Source of the DNA: Nonomuraea sp. NBC_00507
Lineage (GTDB): Bacteria > Actinomycetota > Actinomycetes > Streptosporangiales > Streptosporangiaceae
Direction: 5' to 3'
NCBI RefSeq assembly: GCF_036013525.1
Contig: NZ_CP107853.1
Location: 2,790,001-2,854,000, forward strand
DNA length: 64,000 nucleotides
Within the stretch, counting starts at the first letter, position 1. The number at the start of each line of letters is the position of its first letter. The notes beneath the pieces are model-generated. The model searched no databases. It saw only the letters and a program-made list of their open reading frames with translations, and was not told the DNA's origin. Made by a program: the position numbers and the translations under genes. Below, piece by piece: positions 47,178 to 60,942 of the stretch.

Positions 47178-49224
47178 CCTCGGCGGCGAACTCTTCCGGG
47201 CTCACGATCCGCACCCCCAGCGTCTCCGCCTTGGCCCGCTTCGAGCCCGCTTTCTCGCCGGCCACCAGCAGCGACGTCTTGGCCGACACGCTGGAGGACG
47301 CCTTGCCGCCCGCCCGTTCGATCAGCTCGTTGACCTCGTTGCGGGACAACGTCGCCAGCGGGCCGGTCATCGCGCCGGTGACCACTACCGACATCGAGGC
47401 CAGCGGCAGCCCGGCCGGCGCCGGCTCCCCCTCGGCGGGTGGTGGGGCGCCTGGCTCGGTCATGTTGACCCCGGCCTGGGCCAGCTTGTCGATGAGCGGG
47501 GCGAGCTCGACCAACTCGGCCACCACGACCGGCGCCTTCTCCGGGCCGATGCCTTCGACCTGCTGGATCGCCTCGGCGTCGGCCACGCGGATGGCGTCCA
47601 TCGTGGCGAAGTGGCGGGCGATGCGGCGGCTCATCGAGCGGCCGGTGCCGCGGACGCCGAGCGCCGCGAACACCCGGCTAAGCGGCCGCGTCTTGGCCTG
47701 CTCGAGGGCCGCCAGCAGGTTGTCGGTGCTGGTCTCGCCCATGCGCTCCAGGCCGAGCAGCTGCTCCCGGGTCAGGAAGAACAGGTCGGCGAAGTCACCG
47801 ATCAAACCGGCGTCGAGCATTTGCTTGATGCGGTTTTCCGCCAAGCCCTCGATGTCGAGCTGGTCGCGGCCGGCCGCGTAGATGATGGACGCGATCGCCT
47901 GGCAGTCGCGGCCGCGTACGCACCGCCAGCGCTCCTGCGACCTGTCGATCGCATCCCCGCACACCGGGCAGACCTGCGGGATGTCGATCGGCTGCTCGTC
48001 GCCGGTGCGCAGGTGCACGACCGGCGCCTCGACGCGGGGGATCACGTCGCCCGCCTTGTAGACGGTCACGCTGTCGCCGAGCATCAGACCGCGGCGGGTG
48101 ATGTCGGCGACGTTGTGCAAGGTGGCGTAGGTGACGATGCTGCCGTCCAGCTCGACCGGCTTCAGCACGGCGCGCGGGGCGATGACGCCGGTGCGGCCGG
48201 TGTTCCACTCCACGCCGAGCAGCTTGGTGATCTTCTCGGTGGCGGGCAGCTTGTAGGCGATCGCCCAGCGCGGCGCCCGCGAGCTGAACCCGGCCTCCGC
48301 CTGGTCGGCCGCCAGATCGCACTTGATCACGATGCCGTCGATGCCGAACGGCAGCTCGGGACGGGCGGCGGCGATCTCCCCGATGCGCTCCTGCACCCGC
48401 TCCAGCGTCTCGGCCACGATCCCCGCCACGGGCGTGGCGGCCGTGGTCTGCACCCCCTGACCGGCGACCCAGTCCATGATCTGGCTGTGTGGCCACTCGC
48501 GCAGGCCCACGGCCACGTCGGAGTGGTCGTCCGGCGGCGGCACGACGCCGTAGCCGAAGAACGTCAGCTCGCACACGTAGGGCCGCTCCCGCGTGCGCAG
48601 CGTGCCCGCGGCCGCGCTGCGCGGGTTGGCGAACGTGGTGCCGTCGTGCGCCTGCCGCTTGGCGCAGGCCTCCTCGAACTGCGAGGCGGTCATCATGACC
48701 TCGCCGCGCAGCTCCACCGTGACCGCGTCGGCCAGCCGGTCCGGCAGGCCGACGATGGTGCCGATGGCGTGCGAGACGTCCTCGCCCGCGCTGCCGTCGC
48801 CACGCGTGACCAGCTGGGCCAGCCGGCCGTTGCGGTAGCGGGCCGAGATCGCCAGCCCGTCCAGCTTGGGCTCCACACTCCACACCGTGACCGCCCGGCC
48901 GAGCCTGCGCTCGAGCGCGGCCGCCCAGTCCGCCAGCTTCTCGGCGCTGAACACGTTGTCCAGGCTGAGCATCGGCACCGTGTGCGGCACGTCGCCCACG
49001 ACGGCTCCGCCGGCCACCTTGCCCGTGGGCGAGGACGGCAGGACCGACTCGGGGTGCTCCTCCTCGTAGGCCTGGATGCCGCGGACCAGCCGGTCGTAGG
49101 CGTCGTCGTCGAGCGTGGAGGTGCCGTCGCCGTAGTAGGCCGCGGCGGAGTCCACGGCCAGCTGCACGGCCTCGGCGTAGGCCGTGTCGTCGGCCAGGAC
49201 GGTGATGGGGGGCGTCTCGGTCAT
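47161..49224 (-). CDS. ligA: NAD-dependent DNA ligase, divergent
   Basis: This 687-residue LigA has the nucleotidyltransferase motif EPKLDG (Lys120 forms AMP-Lys), [21 protein letters not shown], a DGIVIK motif ([11 protein letters not shown]) and an OB domain. It also has a four-Cys zinc finger (CPVCGDAID ... CVRGRDCQ), HhH repeats and a BRCT end ([20 protein letters not shown]). The N-terminal Ia domain is unusual. It has [19 protein letters not shown] but lacks the usual H-x-x-YY start that binds NMN. It may be a second, damage-associated ligase rather than the replicative copy. A PafBC-like promoter motif lies directly upstream. Confidence 0.92.
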   Translation of the reverse strand: MTETPPITVLADDTAYAEAVQLAVDSAAAYYGDGTSTLDDDAYDRLVRGIQAYEEEHPESVLPSSPTGKVAGGAVVGDVPHTVPMLSLDNVFSAEKLADWAAALERRLGRAVTVWSVEPKLDGLAISARYRNGRLAQLVTRGDGSAGEDVSHAIGTIVGLPDRLADAVTVELRGEVMMTASQFEEACAKRQAHDGTTFANPRSAAAGTLRTRERPYVCELTFFGYGVVPPPDDHSDVAVGLREWPHSQIMDWVAGQGVQTTAATPVAGIVAETLERVQERIGEIAAARPELPFGIDGIVIKCDLAADQAEAGFSSRAPRWAIAYKLPATEKITKLLGVEWNTGRTGVIAPRAVLKPVELDGSIVTYATLHNVADITRRGLMLGDSVTVYKAGDVIPRVEAPVVHLRTGDEQPIDIPQVCPVCGDAIDRSQERWRCVRGRDCQAIASIIYAAGRDQLDIEGLAENRIKQMLDAGLIGDFADLFFLTREQLLGLERMGETSTDNLLAALEQAKTRPLSRVFAALGVRGTGRSMSRRIARHFATMDAIRVADAEAIQQVEGIGPEKAPVVVAELVELAPLIDKLAQAGVNMTEPGAPPPAEGEPAPAGLPLASMSVVVTGAMTGPLATLSRNEVNELIERAGGKASSSVSAKTSLLVAGEKAGSKRAKAETLGVRIVSPEEFAAEVSAFL

Positions 49225-49230
49225 GACCCC

Positions 49231-49253
49231 ATCATGCCGGGAGCCACCGACAT
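49231..49253 (-). promoter_or_regulatory. PafBC-type promoter candidate for the DNA ligase
   Basis: On the minus strand ATGTCGGTG (49253-49245) is followed by 8 bases and CATGAT (49236-49231). The damage promoter consensus is TTGTCRGTG-N8-TANNNT. Eight of nine -35 bases match and the spacing is exact; the -10 differs in its first base. The start codon begins 7 bases after the -10, so the mRNA would be leaderless. Confidence 0.55.
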
Positions 49254-49357
49254 TTCCAGGTCCGGCAAACCGTCCCCTGAACTGCGGCTGGCACCGATTT
49301 TTCCGCCCCGCAATCCGTCCCTGAACTGCGGCCGGCACCGACATTTCCGCCCCGCAT
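49242..49357. repeat. tandem intergenic repeat, ~44-48-bp unit
   Basis: Units share G-C-C/A-CCGA-x-ATTTCC(G/A), then GTCC-x-x-CTGAACTGCGG. Copy 1 spans 49242-49290, copy 2 49291-49334 and a partial copy 3 49335-49357. The -35-like TGTCGGTG (read on the minus strand) recurs in copies 1 and 3. A further diverged copy lies at 55111. Confidence 0.7.
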
Positions 49358-49397
49358 GTCAGCGTGCGGAGTCCTCTGCGCGGGTGTTCGAAGTCCT

Positions 49398-49811
49398 CTA
49401 CACGGGGGTGGCAGTCACCAGCAGCGCTGCGAGCACAATGGGAGCTGCTGTCTGGTATCCGATCCACACCTCACCCCCGGCGCTGCTGCCCCGCCATGCC
49501 GTCAGCAGGCCGGCAAGCGCCGCCAACACCCATCCACCGTCGTAGGCAACCATGAGCCGCGTGTAGGTGGGCAGCGGGCGGCTGCGCACATATCTGATCT
49601 CGATCCCGCCACCGATCAGCAGGGCCACGCCTGAGATGACCATCAGCCAGGCGGACACGCCGAGCAGATGACCGAGCCGGGCAGCGCCGATGATGAAGGC
49701 GGCAGCAAGCAACATCTTGACGACGCCGTCGGCGATGATCCCCGCCACTCGGACTGTCTCTGTCGATGTCACGGCCTGGGTCTGGGTCACTATCTTTCTC
49801 GCAGTCACCAT
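49398..49811 (-). CDS. small four-helix membrane protein
   Basis: This 137-residue protein has four hydrophobic segments: [55 protein letters not shown] and [17 protein letters not shown] do not know its family. Its ATG (49811) overlaps the TetR stop codon as TAATG, so translation is coupled and the two are one operon. The N-terminus [20 protein letters not shown] is polar. It may be a membrane partner or a target of the TetR control. Confidence 0.7.
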   Translation of the reverse strand: MVTARKIVTQTQAVTSTETVRVAGIIADGVVKMLLAAAFIIGAARLGHLLGVSAWLMVISGVALLIGGGIEIRYVRSRPLPTYTRLMVAYDGGWVLAALAGLLTAWRGSSAGGEVWIGYQTAAPIVLAALLVTATPV

Positions 49812-50494
49812 TACGGTGCTTGGTGAAGGGACTCGGCGGGGGCCGGGTGACGGTCTGTGTGGGTCGCCGCAACTGCGCCGCACCCTTGTGGCGGCCAGTC
49901 GGGGGCGGGGTCCTCGGCGAGCAGCGGCCGGAGGGCGCCGAGAACCGCGCCGATGCAGACGTCGCGCAGCTGGGTGCGGGTACAGGTCTCGTGGGTGAGC
50001 CAGTCGACGCAGAGGACCTGGACGAAGACCAGCCAGCTCTTCAGGACGCCAGACATGGCCTCGCGGGCGCTCTCGTCCGCGAGTGGGAGGATGGCCAGCA
50101 GTCGCGCACGGAGCGCGTCCAGCTCGTTCGTCATGATCGTCTGGATCACCGGGTCGCCCGCGAGGTCCCGGTTCGCGGCGAGGACGGCGTTGCGGTTCGC
50201 CACGAAGTAGTCGAGATGGACGTCCATGCCCTGGATGAGCTGCTTCACCAGGGTGTCGGCGGGGTCGAGCCGCGTCTCGGTGAGCAGCTGGTCCGCCGCC
50301 CGCTGGTAGACGGCTGCGAAGAGGGCGTGCTTGCTGGGGAAGTGACGGTAGAGCAGGGCCCGGGAGACACCGGCCTGTTCGGCGACCTCCTCCATCAATA
50401 CATCGGCGTAGGGGTGTGCGGCGAAGAGCCTTGCGCCGACGGCGAGGAGTTGGGCGCGGCGCTCGGCGGGGGTGAGCCGCTGGCGGGGAGGCAT
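49811..50494 (-). CDS. TetR family transcriptional regulator
   Basis: This 227-residue repressor has the HTH within residues ~10-58: RAQLLAVGARLFAAHPYADV, MEEVAEQAGVSRALLYRHFP and SKHALFAAVY. The ligand domain has LDPADTLVKQLIQGMDVHLD and DPVIQTIMTNELDALRARLL. It diverges from the DUF4345 gene and is followed by an overlapping membrane protein gene. Two exact 21-bp inverted arms stand between the divergent starts. A role in sensing a lipid-like or drug ligand is possible; the ligand is unknown. Confidence 0.92.
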   Translation of the reverse strand: MPPRQRLTPAERRAQLLAVGARLFAAHPYADVLMEEVAEQAGVSRALLYRHFPSKHALFAAVYQRAADQLLTETRLDPADTLVKQLIQGMDVHLDYFVANRNAVLAANRDLAGDPVIQTIMTNELDALRARLLAILPLADESAREAMSGVLKSWLVFVQVLCVDWLTHETCTRTQLRDVCIGAVLGALRPLLAEDPAPDWPPQGCGAVAATHTDRHPAPAESLHQAP

Positions 50495-50503
50495 AAATGA
50501 AGT

Positions 50504-50557
50504 TTAGTTGACATGCGTCTACTAGTGCGTCCAATGTAGTAGACGCATGTCAACTAA
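50504..50557. promoter_or_regulatory. TetR operator pair, 21-bp perfect inverted arms
   Basis: The 21 bases at 50504-50524 are the exact reverse complement of 50537-50557, with a 12-base spacer. Each arm holds TTGACATGCGTCTA, which is itself pseudo-palindromic and includes a TTGACA -35 box. Two dimers on two equal sites could thus shut both divergent promoters. Confidence 0.85.
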
Positions 50558-50584
50558 GCTCCGCCAAGACGGCTTGGAGGGATT

Positions 50585-50998
50585 ATGGCCAGGGTTCTGC
50601 GCATACTCACACAACTGATGGGCTGGGCCTGCGTGACGATCGGCCTGTTCCACGTGGCACTCGGCAACGATGCGATCCCCGGCGCCGGTTCCGCCGGCGC
50701 GACGGTCGACAGCTGGGGCCGGTTCATGGGGGCCAGCTTCGTCGGCTACGGGCTGGCCTGGCTCTGGGCCGCGCGGCAGCGTCCGATCCCGGCTCGGGCG
50801 GTGCGGTGGCTGGCTGGTGTTTTCCTGCTGGGCGGCGTGGGGCGGCTGCTCTCGCTCGCCGTGCACGGCTGGCCGCAGTGGTTCCAGATCGCACTGGCGG
50901 TGATCGAGCTCAGTCTGCCGCCGGTCTTGTTCTGGCTGGCCGACGCAGAGGAGCGGGCCCTGCGCAGCGATGTGGGGGCCGTGCCCGCCGGGCGATGA
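50585..50998 (+). CDS. DUF4345-like membrane protein
   Basis: This 137-residue protein has four membrane helices: LTQLMGWACVTIGLFHVALG, RFMGASFVGYGLAWLWAAR, WLAGVFLLGGVGRLLSLAVH and FQIALAVIELSLPPVLFWLA. The G-x-F-H and GR-x-x-S patterns fit the DUF4345 family. It is preceded by GGAGGG with a 3-base spacer. It diverges from the TetR gene, so it is the likely regulated target. Function is unknown; such proteins often go with transporters or fatty-acid enzymes. Confidence 0.85.
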   Translation: MARVLRILTQLMGWACVTIGLFHVALGNDAIPGAGSAGATVDSWGRFMGASFVGYGLAWLWAARQRPIPARAVRWLAGVFLLGGVGRLLSLAVHGWPQWFQIALAVIELSLPPVLFWLADAEERALRSDVGAVPAGR

Positions 50999-51218
50999 AA
51001 TCGCCAGAGCTCACGGCGCTGATGGTGAGGCCCACTGACGGAACGGGCGTGACGGTGGGTATGACAGGGCCCCCGGGAGAGGTGGCGGCGAGCGGGGTCC
51101 CGCAGGGAGGCCGACTCAGGCAGACGGCGTGGCGGGCGGTGCGGGCCGGTCGGCCGACGCGCACACCCCTGCCAGGCAATGTTCGCCTGGCCCGTCACCA
51201 GACAGCCCGCAGGGTCGT

Positions 51219-52454
51219 TCAGGGCCTGCGGCCGTGAAAGGTGCGACGCAGGTCGCTCACCCAGGCGTCGGGGTTCTCCCAGGGGATGAAGTGGCCGCCA
51301 TGGTCGTGGGCGTTGACGTTGACGTGGTTGAACCAATCGGCTTGCGGGCCGGTCTTGAATGCCCGGACGCGCTCGTTGGCGGTGTGGATGCCGGGCGGGT
51401 TCTCGTACGTGACTAAGGTGAGGCCGACCGGGGCCTGCACGACCGGGGTGCGGTCGTGGGCGGGGGTCCAGGGGTAGCGGTTGGCATTAGCGTAGTAACG
51501 CATCGACGTGGCGATGGAGTTGTTCACCCAGTAGATCGTGGCGTGGGTGAGCAAGTCGTCCTTGGTGAAGACGGATTCGACGTCGCCGCCGTTGTCGCTC
51601 CAGGCGTTCCAGCGCTCCAGCAGCCAGGCGAGCAGTCCAGCGGGTGAGTCGCTCAGTCCGTGGGCCAGGGTGGCGCCGTCGAGCATGTGCACGGCGAGGT
51701 GGCACGCCGAGCGGTGGTCCAGCTCGATGATCCGGGCGCGGATATCGGCGGGCTGGTCGTCGGTGAGGGGCCGATTCCGCGCGAAGTCCCAAGCCCGGGG
51801 GCCGGTGAAGAAGTCGAGCGGCAGCCCGGAGCCGATGTGGATGCCGTACAGCTCGTCGGCGTACTTGTGGCCGAGTTGGCTGGAGACGATCCCGCCGATG
51901 TCGCAGCCCCCGGCGGCGTACTTCTCGTATCCCAGGGTCTCGGTCATCAGGGTGTGCCAGAGGTCGGAGACCTTCCAGAAGTTGACGTCCGGAAAGCCAG
52001 TGAGCGGGCCGGGGAAACCGAAGCCGGGCAGAGACGGCACGATGACGTCGAAGGCGTCGGCGGGGTCACCGCCGAACGCGGCCGGGTCGGCGAGCGGGTC
52101 GATCACCTTCGACCAGTGCCAGAACGTCCACGGCCAGCCATGGGTGAGGATCAACGGGATCGGGCGAGGGCCGCAGCCGGGCTTGCGCATGAAGTGCACT
52201 GGGACACCGGTGACGCTCACCTGGTAGTGCTCGTAGGCGTTGATGGCGGCCTCGGCCTTGCGCCAGTCGTAGGCGTCCCGCCAGTAGGCGACCAGCTCAC
52301 GGAGATAGCTGTCCGGGACGCCGTAGGACCAGTCCCCGTTCCCCTCGTCAAGCGGCGGCCGGGTCAATGTGAGACGGGCGCGCAGGTCATCGAGGACCTT
52401 GTCGGGCACATGGATCGGGGTGGGCTCCAGGGGGAAGGCGTGCGGGGTGGTCAT
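51219..52454 (-). CDS. epoxide hydrolase (alpha/beta hydrolase, EHN type)
   Basis: This 411-residue protein starts MTTPHAFPLEPTPIHVPDKV with the N-terminal EHN domain (DDLRARLTLTRPP, WSYGVPDSYLRELVAYWRDA). The core begins at ILTHGWPWTFWHWSKVIDPL, which holds the oxyanion HGWP. AAGGCDIGGIVSSQLGHKYA is the nucleophile elbow with Asp. The base is His in VNAHDHGGHFIPWENP. These match juvenile-hormone/microsomal-type epoxide hydrolases. Substrate unknown. An AAGGAAC box precedes ATG 52454. 547 bases of non-coding DNA lie upstream. Confidence 0.92.
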   Translation of the reverse strand: MTTPHAFPLEPTPIHVPDKVLDDLRARLTLTRPPLDEGNGDWSYGVPDSYLRELVAYWRDAYDWRKAEAAINAYEHYQVSVTGVPVHFMRKPGCGPRPIPLILTHGWPWTFWHWSKVIDPLADPAAFGGDPADAFDVIVPSLPGFGFPGPLTGFPDVNFWKVSDLWHTLMTETLGYEKYAAGGCDIGGIVSSQLGHKYADELYGIHIGSGLPLDFFTGPRAWDFARNRPLTDDQPADIRARIIELDHRSACHLAVHMLDGATLAHGLSDSPAGLLAWLLERWNAWSDNGGDVESVFTKDDLLTHATIYWVNNSIATSMRYYANANRYPWTPAHDRTPVVQAPVGLTLVTYENPPGIHTANERVRAFKTGPQADWFNHVNVNAHDHGGHFIPWENPDAWVSDLRRTFHGRRP

Positions 52455-52717
52455 GGCGTGGTTCCTTACTGGGTCGGGGAAGCGGTGTCGTCGGCCTGTT
52501 GGGTGATTGGCGCCGACACCGCGCCATTTCAAGACGTGCGGGCGGCGACGCGGCGAGTGCCTGCCGGTGGTGCGGGTCGGGCTAGCCAACCAGGCGGCCG
52601 GGCGACCGATGCGCTCCTTTCGCCGCGACTCGACTACCTTGGCACCGGCGCGGACACTCAACGGCTCTAACGATAGGACGTTTCCACGTCCGCCCCGGGG
52701 CGGCGTTGCATAGGTGA

Positions 52718-52870
52718 TCATTATCTTGAGCCGCTGATCTTTGCGGGGCCTCTGACCTGGACGGCCTCGTTGGCGACGGTGTCCGCAACGAGGCCGTGGG
52801 TTGTCTGGAAAGCACCGGTCAGCGGGGGCCGATCGTTACCGAAGAGCGGCTGCAGAAGCCGGGGCGGAGG
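52718..52870. repeat. left copy of a ~150-bp direct repeat (mobile-element end)
   Basis: It begins TCATTATCTTGAG and ends CCGGGGCGGAGG. It matches 54678-54831 in order and orientation, including GATCGTTACCGAAGAGCGGC exactly. The right copy continues into DUF6262/integrase remnants, so the left copy is a truncated 3' end of the same element. The stretch before it (52455-52717) and after it (52871-53001) holds no gene I can support. Confidence 0.8.
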
Positions 52871-53001
52871 CGGACTTGTCCGGCTCGCGCAGCGGCGAAC
52901 CACCGGTCGTGACGGGACCGGGTGACGGCATACCGGCCGTATCCCGGTGAAAGAGCCGCTGGTTTGACCTTGACGCTGCGTCAACTCCTAGCATCGGGGC
53001 C

Positions 53002-53886
53002 ATGTCGATCACTGTTCTTGACACCTACTCCGCCATGAGGCGGATCCTGCTGGCCCCGGCCGCGGACCGCGTTGACCTGCTGCATTCGATGCTGGAGCCC
53101 ACCAGGGGCATGTACCGCTACTACCCCGGCGAGGTCGACCTGGTGGCCATGCACCTCGAAGCATCCGGATTCCCCATCGACCGCGACGAGGAGCGTTGCC
53201 TCGACGCGCTCGAAACCCTGGCGGCGGCCGGAGCCTGGGAGCGGATGCAACGCGCCCTCGACGACGCTCTCACCGTACAGCTGGAGGCGACGCCGGGGCT
53301 GGAGGTCCCGGACATCACCGTGCTGTTCGTCCTCGGCGATCCGGCTGACAAGCACTTCATGGGTCCCTGCCTAGGAGTGACCGGGTTCGGCGGCATCTCG
53401 GGCAACATCGCCATCACGTTCTGGCCCTTCCCCGAGAACGTGGAGCGGCTGGAGGCCACCGCCGTGCACGAACTGCACCACAACCTGCGGTGGGGCCCGG
53501 GCGGGATCGTGTGGGACCCGATGACCGTCACGGTCGGCGAGCACATCGTCGGCGAGGGCCTGGCCGACGCCTTCGCCCGCCAGCTCTACGGTGACGAGCT
53601 CGGCCCCGCCCGCATCGGCGTGCCGCACCTCCACGACGACGAGGTCTTCAGCAAGGTGCTCACCGGGCTCGACGTGACAGGCATGCAGAACTTCACTGCC
53701 TGGGTGCACGGTGACCCCGGCGCCGAGCGTTTCGGCCTCACCCCGGTGGGACTGCCGATGGGCGCCGGGTACGCCGCAGGCAACCGGCTGGTCGACGCCT
53801 ACCTGACGGCGACCGGGCAGACGGCGGCGCAGGCCCTGCACGCCGACAGCTCGGAGATCATCACAACTACGCTCCGCCGCGGGTAA
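53002..53886 (+). CDS. DUF2268-type putative zinc metalloprotease
   Basis: This 294-residue protein has the zincin motif AVHELHHNLRWGPG with His156, Glu157 and His160. Downstream, VGEHIVGEGLADAFARQLYG carries the extra E-G-LA helix that supplies the third ligand in this family. It has VLFVLGDPADKHFMGPCLGV before it. There is no signal peptide, so it acts in the cytosol. DUF2268 proteins often neighbour TipAS-like regulators. It is followed after 10 bases by the MerR gene, so the two are coupled. Both lie between two copies of a mobile-element end. Confidence 0.9.
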   Translation: MSITVLDTYSAMRRILLAPAADRVDLLHSMLEPTRGMYRYYPGEVDLVAMHLEASGFPIDRDEERCLDALETLAAAGAWERMQRALDDALTVQLEATPGLEVPDITVLFVLGDPADKHFMGPCLGVTGFGGISGNIAITFWPFPENVERLEATAVHELHHNLRWGPGGIVWDPMTVTVGEHIVGEGLADAFARQLYGDELGPARIGVPHLHDDEVFSKVLTGLDVTGMQNFTAWVHGDPGAERFGLTPVGLPMGAGYAAGNRLVDAYLTATGQTAAQALHADSSEIITTTLRRG

Positions 53887-53896
53887 CACTGGAACG

Positions 53897-54655
53897 ATGG
53901 AGTGGACGATCCAGGAACTCGCGGCGAGGGCCGGCATCACCAGCCGCACCCTGCGTCACTACGACCGCGTCGGGCTCTTGACCCCGTCCCGGGTCGGCGC
54001 GACCGGGTACCGCTACTACAACCCCACCGCGGTCGCCCGGCTCCAGCGGATCCTGCTCATGCGCCGGCTCGGCATGGGCTTGCCGGCCATCGCCGAGGTC
54101 CTGGCGAACGAGGTGGACACGTGCGACGGGCTCCGCGCCCACATCGCCGCACTGGCGGAGGAACGGGACCGCATCGAACGGCAGATCCGCTCTGTGCGTC
54201 ACACGCTCGAGGCGCTCCAGGCGGGGGCGGAACCGCGGATGGACGTCATGTTGGCGGGGTTCAACGACCGCTACAAGGACGAGGTGATCTCACGCTGGGG
54301 CGAGCGCGCGTTCCAGGTGAGCAATGACTGGTGGCACGGCAAGACCCTTGACCAGCAGCTGGCCTGGAAGCAGGACGTGGAGGACCTCGTCGCCGCATGG
54401 GTCGCCGCGGCGAAGGCCGGGGTTTCTCCGACGTCGGAACACGCTCAGTCACTGGCTGCCCGGCACGTCCAGTGGCTGAGCCAGATCCCGGGTACGCCCA
54501 CGGCCGAGGGCGACCGGGAGTGCTCGATCGAGATGGTGAAAGGCCTGGGGGACATGTACGTCGACGACCCCCGCTTCGCGGGCATGTACGACGACGCCGC
54601 GGGGGCGACGTTCGTCCGCGACGCACTGCAAGCGTACGCGCGGACCCGCATGTAG
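53897..54655 (+). CDS. MerR family regulator with TipAS-like domain
   Basis: This 252-residue protein starts with the MerR HTH: IQELAARAGITSRTLRHYDR, VGLLTPSRVGATGYRYYNPT (about residues 5-45) and a coiled-coil LRAHIAALAEERDRIERQIR. The C-terminal ~120 residues are a TipAS-like antibiotic-recognition domain (VISRWGERAFQVSNDWWHGK, GDMYVDDPRFAGMYDDAAGA). TipAS domains bind thiopeptides and other drugs. The gene follows the metalloprotease by 10 bases. An attractive idea is a drug-triggered control of the protease, but no operator was found. Confidence 0.92.
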   Translation: MEWTIQELAARAGITSRTLRHYDRVGLLTPSRVGATGYRYYNPTAVARLQRILLMRRLGMGLPAIAEVLANEVDTCDGLRAHIAALAEERDRIERQIRSVRHTLEALQAGAEPRMDVMLAGFNDRYKDEVISRWGERAFQVSNDWWHGKTLDQQLAWKQDVEDLVAAWVAAAKAGVSPTSEHAQSLAARHVQWLSQIPGTPTAEGDRECSIEMVKGLGDMYVDDPRFAGMYDDAAGATFVRDALQAYARTRM

Positions 54656-54677
54656 CTCGTGCGGTTCGGAGAAATGG

Positions 54678-54831
54678 TCATTATCTTGAGCTGCTGATCA
54701 TTGGAGGGGCTCTGACCTGGGGGCCTCGTTGAAGACGAGTGTCCGCGACGAGGCCGTGGGCAGTTCGGGAACGCTGGTCAACAAGGGCCGATCGTTACCG
54801 AAGAGCGGCTCGCAGGAGCCGGGGTCGGAGG
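54678..54831. repeat. right copy of the ~150-bp direct repeat
   Basis: It starts TCATTATCTTGAG and runs to CCGGGGTCGGAGG, in the same direction as 52718-52870. It overlaps the C-terminal end of the DUF6262 remnant. That identifies the repeat as the downstream end of a recombinase-type element. It begins 23 bases after the MerR stop. Confidence 0.8.
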
Positions 54832-54996
54832 CAGCATGCTCCGAGTCGCGTGTGTCGGCCAGCCGACGGTGTCCGAGCGCCGCGCTATGGTTCGAAGCCG
54901 CTCGATCTCAGCTCGGACGTCGGGCTGGGTGTAGAGCCAGGAACGGGAGACCGAAGCCCTCTGTGCGACGGTCTGGAAGGTGACCGCCGGTCGCAC
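54778..54996 (-). pseudogene. DUF6262 (TnpC-like) protein remnant of a tyrosine-recombinase transposon
   Basis: The frame RPAVTFQTVAQRASVSRSWL, YTQPDVRAEIERLRTIARR matches the middle of DUF6262/TnpC proteins (PVTFxAVAxxAGVSRSWLYxQPDLRxEIxRLR). These accompany TnpA/TnpB tyrosine recombinases in Tn554-like elements. Its N-terminal third is missing, and its C-terminus is shifted out of frame after DTVGW. Upstream it joins directly to an integrase piece. Confidence 0.85.
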
Positions 54997-55109
54997 GCGT
55001 CCAGGATCGTCTGCACTTCGACGACTGTGAGCACCCGCGGGAACTTGCGCGGCGCCTTGAGGCTGATCGTTCTGCGCGGCTGGAGCCCGCGAGTACGGAA
55101 CAAGATGGC
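54995..55109 (-). pseudogene. tyrosine recombinase (TnpA/integrase) internal fragment
   Basis: The frame RTISLKAPRKFPRVLTVVEV, QTILDACD matches the linker and first helix of a tyrosine recombinase catalytic domain (RxLPRxLTxxEVQxILDAC). The catalytic Arg-His-Tyr part is gone. At about 54995 the frame passes into the DUF6262 remnant with a one-base offset. A deletion inside a multi-gene recombinase element explains the fusion. Confidence 0.7.
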
Positions 55110-55110
55110 G

Positions 55111-55153
55111 GCACCGTCATTTCCGCTCCCGCAATCCGGGGGCCTGAGCTGCG
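55111..55153. repeat. dispersed copy of the ligase-upstream repeat
   Basis: GCACCGTCATTTCCGCTCCC and GCAATCCGGGGGCCTGAGCT resemble 49291-49334 over 43 bases, with the same order of blocks (CACCG, ATTTCCG, CCCGCAATCC, CTGAxCTGCG). It is 6 kb away from the tandem copies and stands just upstream of the carboxylase 3' end. A short interspersed repeat is likely. Confidence 0.55.
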
Positions 55154-55167
55154 TCCCGTCCGGCGCG

Positions 55168-60648
<5,481 letters not shown>

Positions 60649-60942
60649 TCGACCGAGCCCTCCTGTAGACAACATGTGCACGCCGCGAGACGGCGCCCCC
60701 CTTAGTCTCCACCTTTCCCTCTGCAAGGCCGACGGCGCCATGTCGCAACCGTGAACGCTACGCGGCTCCAATTGTGGGAATACCACCAAAACCCGTTCGG
60801 CGTATGCTGGGTTACGTGCGCCCAGGGCGCCACCGGTCCGCGGGAAGGGCGAAGCCCACCTGATGCTCGTCGCACTACCTCGGCCCGACCTCTTTTCCGG
60901 CCTGATCATGCGGACGCCAGGCCAGACGGAAAGGAGGCCATT
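60649..60942. other. divergent promoter region of the carboxylase and ankyrin genes
   Basis: About 294 bp without a gene. It holds the AGGAGGG site of the carboxylase near its left end and AAGGAGG of the ankyrin gene near its right end. I saw no strong palindrome. The stretch near 60775-60800 (TGTGGGAATACCACC) is locally AT-richer and could carry promoter elements. Confidence 0.5.

Noticed and set aside
47611..49545. A 644-codon plus-strand frame
   Set aside because: Antisense of the DNA ligase; no motifs.
50806..51237. A possible small gene starting ATG 50997 that overlaps the DUF4345 stop
   Set aside because: The overlap looks like coupling, but the product has no hydrophobic core, domain or bias that supports coding, and ends antisense to the epoxide hydrolase.
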